This document shows positions 8,608 through 17,143 of a DNA stretch of 64,000 bases, piece after piece (within the stretch, counting starts at the first letter, position 1; each line of letters opens with the position of its first letter). The translations under genes and the position numbers were made by a program. The DNA comes from Roseiarcus sp963737365 (lineage in GTDB: Bacteria > Pseudomonadota > Alphaproteobacteria > Rhizobiales > Beijerinckiaceae): the NCBI GenBank assembly GCA_963737365.1, contig CAVTSD010000005.1:62001-126000 (forward strand), given 5' to 3'. The notes beneath the pieces are model-generated. The model searched no databases, was not told the origin of the DNA, and worked only from the letters and a program-made list of their open reading frames with translations.

Positions 8608-8979
8608 GGAGGCCTTATCTAGGCGCAAGCGAGTGTCCGGGGAATAGGGGGACGGGAGCGCGTCACCCTGTCGTCCGGCCTCGTCTTTCTGCCGCAGACA
8701 TTGGCGCGGCGCGCCTGGCCTAGCAGCAATTTTACCGGCACCCCTTAATGGTTTCAGCGGCTTACGACCCCTTTAGTTCCGCCCTCAAAAATCGTCCGCG
8801 TCGTCCCGCTCGTGACCCTCGATCCGGAGGCATAATAACTCTATATTTTGTTAAATTAACTCCCCGGCTGTCCCTTTGGCGAGCCGCACATCGATCGAGC
8901 GGTTGGCGCGGGGGGCTTAACGGATTATTAACTTCAGCTCGCGGCGACCAACCGGCCCGCGGGCGGGAGTGCGTCGAGA
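8608..8979. other. Intergenic region, divergent promoters
   Basis: These 372 bases lie between divergent uvrC and the lipoprotein gene. There is an AT-rich patch at about 8830-8866 and another (ttaacggattattaac) at about 8918-8933, either of which could be promoter DNA. No RNA gene is recognised. Confidence 0.45.
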
Positions 8980-9537
8980 GTGCGTCTATCCATCAATGGC
9001 GACCCAGCGAGGGCGCTTTCCGCGGGCCTTGCTCTAATTTTGACGTGTGTGGGGTTGAGCGCCTGCAACGATGTCGCTGCCAATCCGCCGAACACGGACG
9101 CCCAGGCGCAGTTCGCACTGCGCACTGACGCCAATATGGGTGGCGCCACGGTCGCGATCGCGTCTGTTGACGGCGCGCCGGCCGATCTTTCGGCGCGCTT
9201 CCGCCAGAGCTTCGATGAGGCTGCCGCGGCGCGCCGGATCGCATCGGCGCCGCCGGCCAAGGCGCGCTATCTCGTGCGCGGCTACCTCACGGCTTCGCTA
9301 ATCGAGGGCGGAACGGAGGTCGATATCGTCTGGGACGTGTTCACGCCGGACAAGCAGCGCGCCCAGCGGCTCAGCGATGCGATCGCGGTCAGGGGCTCGG
9401 GCGATGACGCCTGGGCGATGATCGACGATGCTGCACTGAACAGCATCGCCGCGAAATGCGCCGACGACCTTGCCGCCTATCTCTCCAACACCCCCGAGGC
9501 GGCGACCGCTGGCGCGGCTCTCAGCTACGCCCAGTAG
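8980..9537 (+). CDS. Predicted lipoprotein of unknown function
   Basis: The 185-residue protein starts at GTG 8980. A short leader with hydrophobic core GLALILTCVGLSAC ends in a lipobox (LSAC, Cys about 29), so it should be lipid-anchored after export. The mature part has alternating strands and helices (ATVAIASVDGAPADLSARFRQ, ARYLVRGYLTASLIEGGTEVDIVWDVF). This resembles periplasmic small-protein folds that assemble next to the outer membrane, but I do not recognise the family. It is a single gene upstream of prs with about 115 bases between them. Confidence 0.7.
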   Translation: MRLSINGDPARALSAGLALILTCVGLSACNDVAANPPNTDAQAQFALRTDANMGGATVAIASVDGAPADLSARFRQSFDEAAAARRIASAPPAKARYLVRGYLTASLIEGGTEVDIVWDVFTPDKQRAQRLSDAIAVRGSGDDAWAMIDDAALNSIAAKCADDLAAYLSNTPEAATAGAALSYAQ

Positions 9538-9659
9538 GCTTTTCCTGTGGACAGTCGGCCGGCGAGCGGCCGCCGCAATGATAATGTCATGTTGTTTGAG
9601 CGCCGAGCGGCTGCTATGACCCGCCGCGCCAGCGCTAGAGCGCGGTTGGAGAAGTGGCC

Positions 9660-10607
9660 GTGGCCGGCAAGATGAAGATTTTGGCCGGCAATTCCAATCG
9701 GCCGCTGGCCGAGGCGATCGCCGCCTATCTGGGCGAGCCACTGACCGGCTGCCACGTCCGCCGCTTCGCCGACCTAGAGATCTTCGTTGAAATTCTCGAA
9801 AACGTGCGCGGACGCGACGCCTTCATCATCCAGTCGACATCCTATCCGGCGAACGACAATCTGATGGAGCTGCTCATCATGATCGATGCGCTGCGGCGCG
9901 CCTCGGCGCAGCGCATCACGGCGGTCATCCCCTATTTCGGTTACGCGCGCCAGGACCGCAAGCCCGGACCGCGCTCGCCCATCTCGGCCAAGCTCGTTGC
10001 CAATCTCATCACCCGCGCCGGCGCTGACCGCGTGCTGACGGTCGATCTGCATGCCGGTCAGATCCAGGGGTTCTTTGACATCCCGACCGACAATCTGTTC
10101 GGCGCCCCGACGATGGTGCGCGACATCCAGGCTCATCACAACGGCAGCAAGAACGTGATGGTCGTTTCTCCAGACGTCGGCGGCGTGGTGCGCGCCCGCG
10201 CGCTCGCCAAGCGCCTCGACGCGCCACTCGCGATCGTCGACAAGCGCCGAGAGCGCGCAGGCGAGTCGGAAGTGATGAACGTGATCGGTGACATCGCCGG
10301 GCGCCATTGCGTGCTGCTCGACGACATCGTCGATTCGGGCGGCACGCTGTGCAACGCAGCCGATGCTCTGCTCGAGGGAGGCGCGGCGAGCGTATCGGCC
10401 TACATCACCCACGGCGTCCTCTCGGGCGGGGCGGTGGCGCGCGTCGCCGCGTCCAAGCTCAGCGAACTGGTGCTCACCGATACGATCCAGCCGACTGAAG
10501 CCGTGCGGGTCGCGCGCAATATCCGTGTGATCTCGATCGCTCCTCTGATCGGCGAAGCGATCGGCCGCATCGCCAAGGAAGAAAGCGTCTCGTCGCTGTT
10601 CAACTAG
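9660..10607 (+). CDS. prs: Ribose-phosphate pyrophosphokinase
   Basis: This enzyme makes PRPP from ribose-5-phosphate and ATP for nucleotide, His and Trp synthesis. Motifs seen: KILAGNSNRPLAEAIA at the N terminus, FGYARQDRK (about 97-105), the PRPP-binding DDIVDSGGTL (about 220), and ERAGESEVMNVIGD. GTG 9660 sits 8 bases after GGAG (9648-9651) and gives about 315 residues; GTG 9654 and ATG 9672 are alternatives. The length is that of class I Prs enzymes. It stands alone, but its product supplies the salvage operon that follows. Confidence 0.93.
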   Translation: MAGKMKILAGNSNRPLAEAIAAYLGEPLTGCHVRRFADLEIFVEILENVRGRDAFIIQSTSYPANDNLMELLIMIDALRRASAQRITAVIPYFGYARQDRKPGPRSPISAKLVANLITRAGADRVLTVDLHAGQIQGFFDIPTDNLFGAPTMVRDIQAHHNGSKNVMVVSPDVGGVVRARALAKRLDAPLAIVDKRRERAGESEVMNVIGDIAGRHCVLLDDIVDSGGTLCNAADALLEGGAASVSAYITHGVLSGGAVARVAASKLSELVLTDTIQPTEAVRVARNIRVISIAPLIGEAIGRIAKEESVSSLFN

Positions 10608-10788
10608 GTTCAACCAGACCGACAGACGGCGTTTTTTCCGCTAACGGCGCCCGTCTCGCGGCTATGCCCTAACGGTTCGAGAACAGGGTCGAAGCGCACA
10701 GTCCACCTAGGGACCCGGGCTTCCGCTTGCTCTCGGTAATTCGCCCGCATAGTCTCGATTCTGTTCTCCGCTGGAAAGGTCGACAGGC

Positions 10789-10866
10789 TTGACACTCAAG
10801 TTTGAGGCAGACCTACTCGCAGAGGATTTAGTTTTTCGGGGCGCGAGCTTGGGAGCCGCTCGCGCC
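10789..10866 (+). promoter_or_regulatory. Promoter with palindrome and strong 5'-leader hairpin of the nucleoside operon
   Basis: TTGACA at 10789-10794 is a consensus -35. Directly after it CTCAA-GT-TTGAG (10795-10806) forms a small palindrome in the spacer, suggesting an operator. Further down GGCGCGAGC (10840-10848), a nine-base loop and GCTCGCGCC (10858-10866) form a perfect nine-pair stem. It ends only four bases before the GGAGGT ribosome site (10871-10876) of the binding-protein gene. No T-run follows, so a terminator is unlikely. Confidence 0.5.
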
Positions 10867-10881
10867 AAACGGAGGTCAGAT

Positions 10882-11895
10882 ATGTTGGGTCGCATCACGC
10901 TTATGACGACGGCGGCTCTTGCCGGAAGTCTTTTTGCCTCCGTCCTGGCCTATGCGGCCGACACGATTAAGCCCGCCGTTCTTTATGATCTTGGCGGCAA
11001 GTTTGACAAATCGTTCAACGAAGGCGTGTTCAACGGCGCGACAAAGTTCAAGAAGGAGACCGGCATCGATTTCCGCGATCTCGAGATCCAAAACGAGTTG
11101 CAGCGCGAACAGGTCCTGCGCAAGTTCGCCAAAGGCGGCTTCTCCCCGATTATGACAGTGGGCTTCGCCTGGGAGACCGCGCTGAAGAAAATCGCGCCCG
11201 AATATCCCAACACGAAATTCGGCATCATCGATGACGTCGTAGACCTGCCCAATGTCCAGTCGGTCGTATTCAAGGAGCAAGAGGGCTCGTTCGTTGTCGG
11301 CGTGATCGCGGCGGATACGTCAAAGACCGGCAAGGTCGGATTCGTTGGCGGCATGGACATTCCATTGATTTCGAAGTTTGAGTGCGGCTACGCCCAGGGC
11401 GTCAAATATGCGTCCGACGGCAAGGACGAAGTTCTCGCCAACATGACTGGCACGACCCCTGCGGCCTGGAACGATCCAGTCAAGGGCGGGGAACTCGCCA
11501 AGTCGCAAATAGATCGCGGCGCCGACGTCATTTACGCCGCAGCGGGCGCAACTGGTCAGGGCGTTTTGAAGGCTGCCGCGGACGCCGGCAAGCTCGGCAT
11601 CGGCGTCGATTCCAACCAGAACGGCCTGTTTCCCGGCAAGATTCTAACCTCGATGCTGAAACATGTCGACGTGGCCACGTACAAATCGTTCATGGACGCC
11701 AAGAACGGAACCTGGAAGCCGGGCGTCCTCGTCTTGGGCCTGAAGGACGACGGCGTGGACTATGCGGTCGATGACAACAACAAGGCTATCCTCAGCGCTG
11801 AGGTGAAGGCCAAGGCGGACCAGGCAAAAGCTGATATCATCTCGGGCAAGATTCAGGTTCACGACTACATGTCCGACAACAAGTGCCCGGCTTGA
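10882..11895 (+). CDS. BMP-family nucleoside-binding protein of ABC transporter
   Basis: This is a periplasmic binding protein of the BmpA/PnrA family, which binds nucleosides. The 337-residue protein has a signal peptide (ALAGSLFASVLAYA, about 10-25) without a lipobox. The family start follows: KPAVLYDLGGKFDKSFNEGVF (cited in part as LGGKFDKSFNEG). GFAWETALKKIAPEYPNTKFG and VGGMDIPLISKFECGYAQG are further family segments. GGAGGT lies 6 bases before the ATG. ATPase and two permease genes follow in order, and nucleoside-cleaving enzymes sit further down the operon, which supports nucleosides as the ligand. Confidence 0.9.
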   Translation: MLGRITLMTTAALAGSLFASVLAYAADTIKPAVLYDLGGKFDKSFNEGVFNGATKFKKETGIDFRDLEIQNELQREQVLRKFAKGGFSPIMTVGFAWETALKKIAPEYPNTKFGIIDDVVDLPNVQSVVFKEQEGSFVVGVIAADTSKTGKVGFVGGMDIPLISKFECGYAQGVKYASDGKDEVLANMTGTTPAAWNDPVKGGELAKSQIDRGADVIYAAAGATGQGVLKAAADAGKLGIGVDSNQNGLFPGKILTSMLKHVDVATYKSFMDAKNGTWKPGVLVLGLKDDGVDYAVDDNNKAILSAEVKAKADQAKADIISGKIQVHDYMSDNKCPA

Positions 11896-12037
11896 GGCAG
11901 AGCTGATCGAGGAGATCGTTGCTCGTGATCGCGATGGCCGGGCTTCGTCAGACCATCGATAACGATGCTTGCGCGCGATCGCCCTCCTGCGGGCCCCAGG
12001 TAATATCCAGCCGTCGCTTCATCAGGGCGAGCCGCAG

Positions 12038-13579
12038 ATGACTGTGGCCGTCCAAGCGCCGCCCGCCATCGAACTCATCGGCATCAACAAGAGCTTCGGC
12101 CCGGTTCACGCCAACAATAACGTCAACCTGGTCGTCGAACGCGGCGTGATTCACGGCATCGTCGGGGAGAACGGCGCCGGCAAATCGACGCTGATGTCGA
12201 TTCTGTATGGCTTCTATGAAGCCGATTCGGGCGAAATCCGCGTCAACGGCGAACCGGTGAGAATCCGCTCCTCGCGCGAAGCCATCAGCCACGGCATCGG
12301 CATGGTGCATCAGCACTTCATGCTGGTGCCGCCGCTCTCCGTTTTAGAAAACGTGATGCTCGGCGCCGAAGGCGGGCCGCTGCTCGCCGAGGGCGCCGGC
12401 GCGATTCGTAAGCGGCTCGCTAAACTCGGGCGCGAATACGGGCTCGTGGTGGGCCCGGACGCCATTGTCGGCGAATTGTCAGTCGGCCTCCAGCAGCGGG
12501 TCGAGATCCTTAAGGCGCTGATCCGCGGCGCCGAGATCCTGGTGCTCGACGAGCCGACTGCGGTGCTGACGCCGGCGGAAGCCGATCAGCTGTTCGAGAT
12601 GCTGCGCGTGCTCAAGGGTGAGAACAAGACCATCATTTTCATCACCCACAAGCTGCGCGAGATCATGTCGTTGACCGACCGCGTCTCTGTCATGCGCCGC
12701 GGCGAAATGGTCGCGACGTTCGAAACGGCGAAGACCTCACCGCCTGAGCTCGCCGACGCGATGGTAGGGCGTAAGGTCATCCTCAAGATCGAGAAAGGCC
12801 ACTCCCACGCTGGTCCCGTTGCGCTCGAAGCGCGCAACCTCGTGGTGCGCGATCACCGCGGCGTCGCGCGCATCGACGGTGTTTCGTTCGCATTGCGCGA
12901 AGGCGAAATCCTCGGTGTCGCCGGCGTCGCCGGCAACGGTCAGTCCGAACTGCTCGAGGCGCTCGCTGGCATTCGCCCGTTGAGTTCGGGGGAGATTCTA
13001 ATCGAAGGCCAGCCTATTCCGCCGCAGAAGCGCAATCCGCACATGGAACGGCTGCTCGGCGTTGGGCACGTGCCTGAAGATCGCCACCGCGTCGGGCTCG
13101 TCATGCCATTCGAAGCTTGCGAGAGCGCGATGCTCGGGTTTCATCGCGAGCCGGTTTACGGCAAGGGTTTCTTCTATAGCCGCAAGGCGATCATCGCCGA
13201 CGCTGACGAAAAGATGGAATCCTTCGACGTCCGGCCGCGCGCGCCTTTACTCAAGACCGCCAATTTCTCCGGCGGCAACCAGCAGAAGATTGTGCTGGCG
13301 CGCGAGATCGAGCGCAATCCCAAGATCCTGCTCGTCGGGCAGCCGACCCGGGGTGTCGACATCGGCGCGATCGAATTCATCCACAAGCGCATTGTCGCCC
13401 AGCGCGACGCCGGCAAGGCGGTGCTCTTGGTCTCGGTCGAACTCGATGAAATCTTCGCGCTCTCCGACCGCATCATTGTGCTGTGTGGCGGCCGCATCAC
13501 CGGCGAGCGCCGACCCGAAGAGACGAACGCCCAAGACCTTGGGCTGTTGATGGCGGGCGTGAGCGAGCGCGCCGCGTGA
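12038..13579 (+). CDS. ABC transporter ATPase, nucleoside (double NBD)
   Basis: The 513-residue protein carries two fused nucleotide-binding domains, as in RbsA-type and NupA-type ATPases. The first has Walker A GENGAGKST (about 49), signature LSVGLQQRVEI and Walker B ILVLDEPTAVL. The second has a degenerate Walker A (GVAGNGQSE, about 305) and signature FSGGNQQKIVLAREI. It powers the two membrane subunits that follow. The ATG at 12038 is chosen since MTVAVQAPPAIEL leads into the first strand. Its stop overlaps the next gene's GTG start (GTGA). Confidence 0.93.
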   Translation: MTVAVQAPPAIELIGINKSFGPVHANNNVNLVVERGVIHGIVGENGAGKSTLMSILYGFYEADSGEIRVNGEPVRIRSSREAISHGIGMVHQHFMLVPPLSVLENVMLGAEGGPLLAEGAGAIRKRLAKLGREYGLVVGPDAIVGELSVGLQQRVEILKALIRGAEILVLDEPTAVLTPAEADQLFEMLRVLKGENKTIIFITHKLREIMSLTDRVSVMRRGEMVATFETAKTSPPELADAMVGRKVILKIEKGHSHAGPVALEARNLVVRDHRGVARIDGVSFALREGEILGVAGVAGNGQSELLEALAGIRPLSSGEILIEGQPIPPQKRNPHMERLLGVGHVPEDRHRVGLVMPFEACESAMLGFHREPVYGKGFFYSRKAIIADADEKMESFDVRPRAPLLKTANFSGGNQQKIVLAREIERNPKILLVGQPTRGVDIGAIEFIHKRIVAQRDAGKAVLLVSVELDEIFALSDRIIVLCGGRITGERRPEETNAQDLGLLMAGVSERAA

Positions 13580-14685
13580 GCGCGCCGCTAAAGCCCTTGC
13601 CCACTTGGGCGGATGTCGCCCTCATCCCTCTCGTCAATGTCGCCGCCGCTTTTATCATCTCGGGCTTCGTCGTGCTGGCGATTGGCGAGAACCCGCTGGA
13701 GGCCGTTCAAAGCCTCGTCCTTGGCGCGCTCGGCGATCTCGAAGGGATTGGCTACACGCTGTTTTACGCGACGAGCTTTATCTTCACCGGGCTCTCGGTC
13801 GCGATCTGTTTCCATGCCGGTTTGTTCAACATCGGCACGGAGGGGCAGGCCTATATCGGGGGCCTCGGCGCGGCGCTTGTCGCGCTCCATTTCGGCTTTT
13901 TGCCCGGCTACACGCTCGCCATCGCGGCGATCATCGGCGCAGCTCTGTTCGGGGCGGCCTTCGCGGCGATTCCGGGCTACCTGCAAGCCTATCGCGACAG
14001 CCACATCGTTATCACAACGATCATGTTCAACTACATCGCCTCCGCCATTATGGGCTATCTGCTCGTTAACGTTCTGCGCAAGCCTGGCCAGATGAACGCC
14101 GAGAGCGAACCTTTACCCGACACGGCCCTCGTCCCGCAGTTCCACGAAGTGCTTGCCCATTTCGGCATCATATGGCCGGTGACCCCGTTCAATCTGTCCT
14201 TCCTGCTCGCTCTCCTTTGCTGTCTCGCATTCTGGCTCCTCATCTGGCGCACTCGCCTCGGCTATGAGATCCGCACGGTTGGCGCCAATCCGACCGCCGC
14301 GATTTACGGCGGCATCTCGCCCGCCCGGATCACGGTGATCACGACGCTGTTGTCGGGCGCGCTCGCGGGCGGTGTCGCAGCCAACATCATCCTGGGCGAC
14401 CAGCACCGGCTGATCCTTGAATTTGTCGGCGGGTTCGGATTCGTCGGCATCGCGGTCGCGCTCATGGGGCGCGCGCATCCGGTCGGCATCATCCTTGCTG
14501 CGATCCTGTTCGGCGTCCTCTATCAGGGCGGCCAGGCGCTCTCGATCGACATGCCCAAAATCAGCCGCGACATGATCGTCGTAATCCAGGGCCTTGTGGT
14601 GCTGTTCGCCGGCGCGCTCGAGCACATGTTCCGCCGCCCTGTCGCGACCCTGCTCGCACGGCGTACGACGCAGCCGCCCATCTGA
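13576..14685 (+). CDS. Nucleoside ABC transporter permease 1
   Basis: The inner-membrane subunit has about 369 residues and many hydrophobic segments, among them ALIPLVNVAAAFIISGFVVLAIG near the N terminus. The family-typical segment FHAGLFNIGTEGQAYIGGLG lies near residue 85 and RTVGANPTAAIYGGIS near 225. It matches the BPD-type permeases (YufP-like) paired with BMP binding proteins. The GTG start at 13576 overlaps the ATPase stop, showing translational coupling. The second permease gene begins 11 bases after its stop. The C terminus has a short basic tail (RRPVATLLARRTT). Confidence 0.92.
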   Translation: MSAPLKPLPTWADVALIPLVNVAAAFIISGFVVLAIGENPLEAVQSLVLGALGDLEGIGYTLFYATSFIFTGLSVAICFHAGLFNIGTEGQAYIGGLGAALVALHFGFLPGYTLAIAAIIGAALFGAAFAAIPGYLQAYRDSHIVITTIMFNYIASAIMGYLLVNVLRKPGQMNAESEPLPDTALVPQFHEVLAHFGIIWPVTPFNLSFLLALLCCLAFWLLIWRTRLGYEIRTVGANPTAAIYGGISPARITVITTLLSGALAGGVAANIILGDQHRLILEFVGGFGFVGIAVALMGRAHPVGIILAAILFGVLYQGGQALSIDMPKISRDMIVVIQGLVVLFAGALEHMFRRPVATLLARRTTQPPI

Positions 14686-14696
14686 CTGGCGGCGAC

Positions 14697-15668
14697 ATGG
14701 AATGGTTCAACGCCTTCATCGTTGTTTTCGCCTCCGGCATGCGTTTCGCTGTCCCGCTCATTCTCGCCTGCCTTGCGGGCCTTTGGTCGGAACGCTCGGG
14801 CGTTGTCGACATTGGGCTCGAGGGCAAAATTCTCGTTGGCGCGTTCGCGTCCGCCGCGGCAGCGACCTTTACCGGCAGCGTATGGCTCGGGGTGCTGGCC
14901 GGCGTCGCGGCGGCGGTCCTGTTCTCACTCATTCACGGCTACGCTTCGATTGACCAGCGCGCCAACCAGATCGTCTCCGGCACTGCGATCAACATGGTGG
15001 CCGACGGACTGACCGCTCTTATCGGCAACGCGATCTGGTCGCAGGGCGGCAGAACGCCGCAATTACCAGAGAGCGCCCAGTTTCGGGAAATTTCACTGCC
15101 CTTCGTCAGGCAGATCGGCGCAGTGCCAATTGTGGGACCGATCTACCAGGAGCTGATCTCCAACCACGACCTCATCGCCTACGTCGCCTTCGCGATGGTC
15201 CCCGTCACCTACTGGGCCCTCTACAGCACGCGTTTCGGACTGCGCCTGCGAGCGGTCGGCGAAAACCCCGCTGCGGTCGACACGGCCGGCATTTCGGTGC
15301 GCGGTTTGCGCTATAGCGCGGTCGTCATCTGCGGGGTGCTTGTCGGCCTGGCTGGCGTCTATCTCGCGCTCGGCGAGACTGGCTATTTCCAGCCGCATAT
15401 GAGCGCCGGGCGAGGCTTCATCGCGCTTGCGGCGCTCGTGTTCGCCAAATGGCGGCCATGGCCGGCGTTGGCCACGTGCCTGCTGTTCGGCTTCCTCGAC
15501 GCGCTCGCGATCCGCCTGCAGGGGGTCGAGCTGCCGGTCATCGGACCCGTGCCTGTGCAAGCGATCGAAGCGCTGCCCTATATTCTGACCGTCGTGTTGC
15601 TGGCAGGCTTCATCGGCAAGGCAATTCCGCCCAAAGCGTCGGGGATTCCTTATGTCAAAGAGCGCTGA
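14697..15668 (+). CDS. Nucleoside ABC transporter permease 2
   Basis: The 323-residue inner-membrane partner of the preceding permease is YufQ-like. It shows the family motifs ERSGVVDIGLEGKILVGAF (about 30-50) and the loop RAVGENPAAVDTAGISV (about 185). The segment ANQIVSGTAINMVADGLTA lies near 95. About nine hydrophobic spans are visible. Its last 17 bases overlap the start of the cytidine deaminase gene, so the salvage enzyme is produced together with the transporter. The length is usual for the family. Confidence 0.92.
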   Translation: MEWFNAFIVVFASGMRFAVPLILACLAGLWSERSGVVDIGLEGKILVGAFASAAAATFTGSVWLGVLAGVAAAVLFSLIHGYASIDQRANQIVSGTAINMVADGLTALIGNAIWSQGGRTPQLPESAQFREISLPFVRQIGAVPIVGPIYQELISNHDLIAYVAFAMVPVTYWALYSTRFGLRLRAVGENPAAVDTAGISVRGLRYSAVVICGVLVGLAGVYLALGETGYFQPHMSAGRGFIALAALVFAKWRPWPALATCLLFGFLDALAIRLQGVELPVIGPVPVQAIEALPYILTVVLLAGFIGKAIPPKASGIPYVKER

Positions 15669-16068
15669 GGCGGCGCTTTCCGAACTATTCGCCGCGGCTA
15701 AGACAGCGCAGGCTCACGCGTATGCGCCCTACTCACGCTTCAAAGTCGGTGCGGCTTTAAGCACCTCGGGAGGGGCGATCTTTTCGGGCTGCAACGTCGA
15801 GAACGCCGCTTATCCTCAAGGGTCCTGTGCGGAAGCGGGCGCGATCGCGGCGATGGCGCTCGCCGGGGAACGACGCATCGCGGAAATCCTCGTCATTGGC
15901 GATGGCGACGCACTATGCACGCCATGCGGCGGCTGCCGCCAACGCATCCGCGAATTCGCCGATCCGTCGGCCTTGATCCATATTGCCGGCCCAGAAGGCG
16001 TGCGGGCGAGGTTCACCTTAGGCGAACTCTTGCCTGCTTCTTTCGGGCCGGATCATCTCACGATCTGA
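15652..16068 (+). CDS. cdd: Cytidine deaminase
   Basis: Zinc enzyme converting cytidine or deoxycytidine to uridine or deoxyuridine. The 138-residue protein has the catalytic motif NVENAAYPQGSCAEAGAI (Cys ligand and catalytic Glu, about 45-62) and the second zinc motif PCGGCRQ (about 86-92), giving three Cys ligands as in the short tetrameric class. The first 17 bases lie inside the upstream permease gene. Together with the phosphorylases downstream it channels imported pyrimidine nucleosides into salvage. Confidence 0.94.
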   Translation: MSKSAEAALSELFAAAKTAQAHAYAPYSRFKVGAALSTSGGAIFSGCNVENAAYPQGSCAEAGAIAAMALAGERRIAEILVIGDGDALCTPCGGCRQRIREFADPSALIHIAGPEGVRARFTLGELLPASFGPDHLTI

Positions 16069-16155
16069 GCGCGAGAGGCGATCACGAGCGCTCCTGATCG
16101 CGCACACCCTTCTCAAAGTTTCCCTCGTATCGCGCCGAGTGTTAGGCTGAGCGGC

Positions 16156-17088
16156 ATGAAAGAGAAGATCGCGGTGATCGGACTTGGCGCCATTGGTTAT
16201 GGGGTCGCCGCCAACTTGGCGCGTAAGGGCTGGTCTGTACGCGGCGCGGATGCCAATCCGGGCGCAGCGGAGCGCTTCGCCAAGGAGTTCGGAGGCCAAA
16301 TCAGTTCTTCGCGTGAGGCTGCGTCTGGCGCTGACGTCGTCATTCTCGTCGTCGTCAGCGCCGCGCAATGCGAGGCGATTCTGTTCGGCGACGCCGGCGT
16401 GCTGGCGTCGACGGCTCCCGACGCGTTGATCATATCGTGCGTGACGATGGATCCCGCCCACGCTCGCAGCATGAGCGAGCGAATCGAAGCGAGCGGGCGC
16501 GCATTCGTCGATGCGCCGACCAGCGGCGGCACAGCGCGGGCCGCGAAGGGCGCGATGACCCTTCTCACGTCCGGTCGGGATGATGCAATGAAACGGGCTG
16601 AGCCCATCTTCGACGCAATCGCGTCCAAGGTTTATCGCCTGGGCTCCGAAGCGGGGGCGGGGTCCGCTTTCAAGATGATCAATCAGCTCCTCGCGGGCGT
16701 CCACATCGCGGCCGCTTGTGAGGCGATCGCTTTCGCCAAGAAGCTTGGGCTTGACCTCTCCAAAGTCTATGAAGTCATCACCGCTTCGGCCGGAAGCTCG
16801 TGGATGTTCGAGAATCGCGTGCCGCACATTCTTGAAAACGACTACGCGCCGAAGAGCGCCGTCGCCATCTTCACCAAGGATCTCGGGATCGTGTCTGACA
16901 TGGCGCGCGCCGCATCCTTTCCGACGCCGCTTGCAGGGTCAGCCCTACAGATGTTTCTCATGACGGCTGCGTCTGGAATGGGACACGATGACGATGCTTC
17001 TGTCGCGCGCCTCTACGCGAAGATCGCGGGCATCGAGCTCGATGCGCCGGCGGGAGCTCACATTTCCGCGCCGCGAGAAGTCCTTTAG
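16156..17088 (+). CDS. ltnD: L-threonate dehydrogenase-like beta-hydroxyacid dehydrogenase
   Basis: The 310-residue NAD-dependent beta-hydroxyacid dehydrogenase has Rossmann motif IGLGAIG (about 8-14), substrate-binding DAPTSGGTARAAKGA (about 120) and the catalytic lysine segment SAFKMINQLLAGVHIA (about 170). The later stretch ASAGSSWMFENRVPHIL and FTKDLGIV are features of LtnD, which oxidises L-threonate at C2. The usual partner genes of threonate catabolism (otnK, otnC, otnI) are not seen nearby. It sits in the nucleoside operon instead, so the in vivo substrate is uncertain; a sugar acid derived from ribose is possible. Confidence 0.7.
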   Translation: MKEKIAVIGLGAIGYGVAANLARKGWSVRGADANPGAAERFAKEFGGQISSSREAASGADVVILVVVSAAQCEAILFGDAGVLASTAPDALIISCVTMDPAHARSMSERIEASGRAFVDAPTSGGTARAAKGAMTLLTSGRDDAMKRAEPIFDAIASKVYRLGSEAGAGSAFKMINQLLAGVHIAAACEAIAFAKKLGLDLSKVYEVITASAGSSWMFENRVPHILENDYAPKSAVAIFTKDLGIVSDMARAASFPTPLAGSALQMFLMTAASGMGHDDDASVARLYAKIAGIELDAPAGAHISAPREVL

Positions 17089-17143
17089 CGCAAGTCGCGC
17101 GTGCTAAGCGAAATCACGGTTCACGGAGCGGGATGCGCAAAGC

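Noticed and set aside
7021..8622. Long plus-strand frames across uvrC
   Set aside because: Antisense shadows of uvrC without any recognisable domain.
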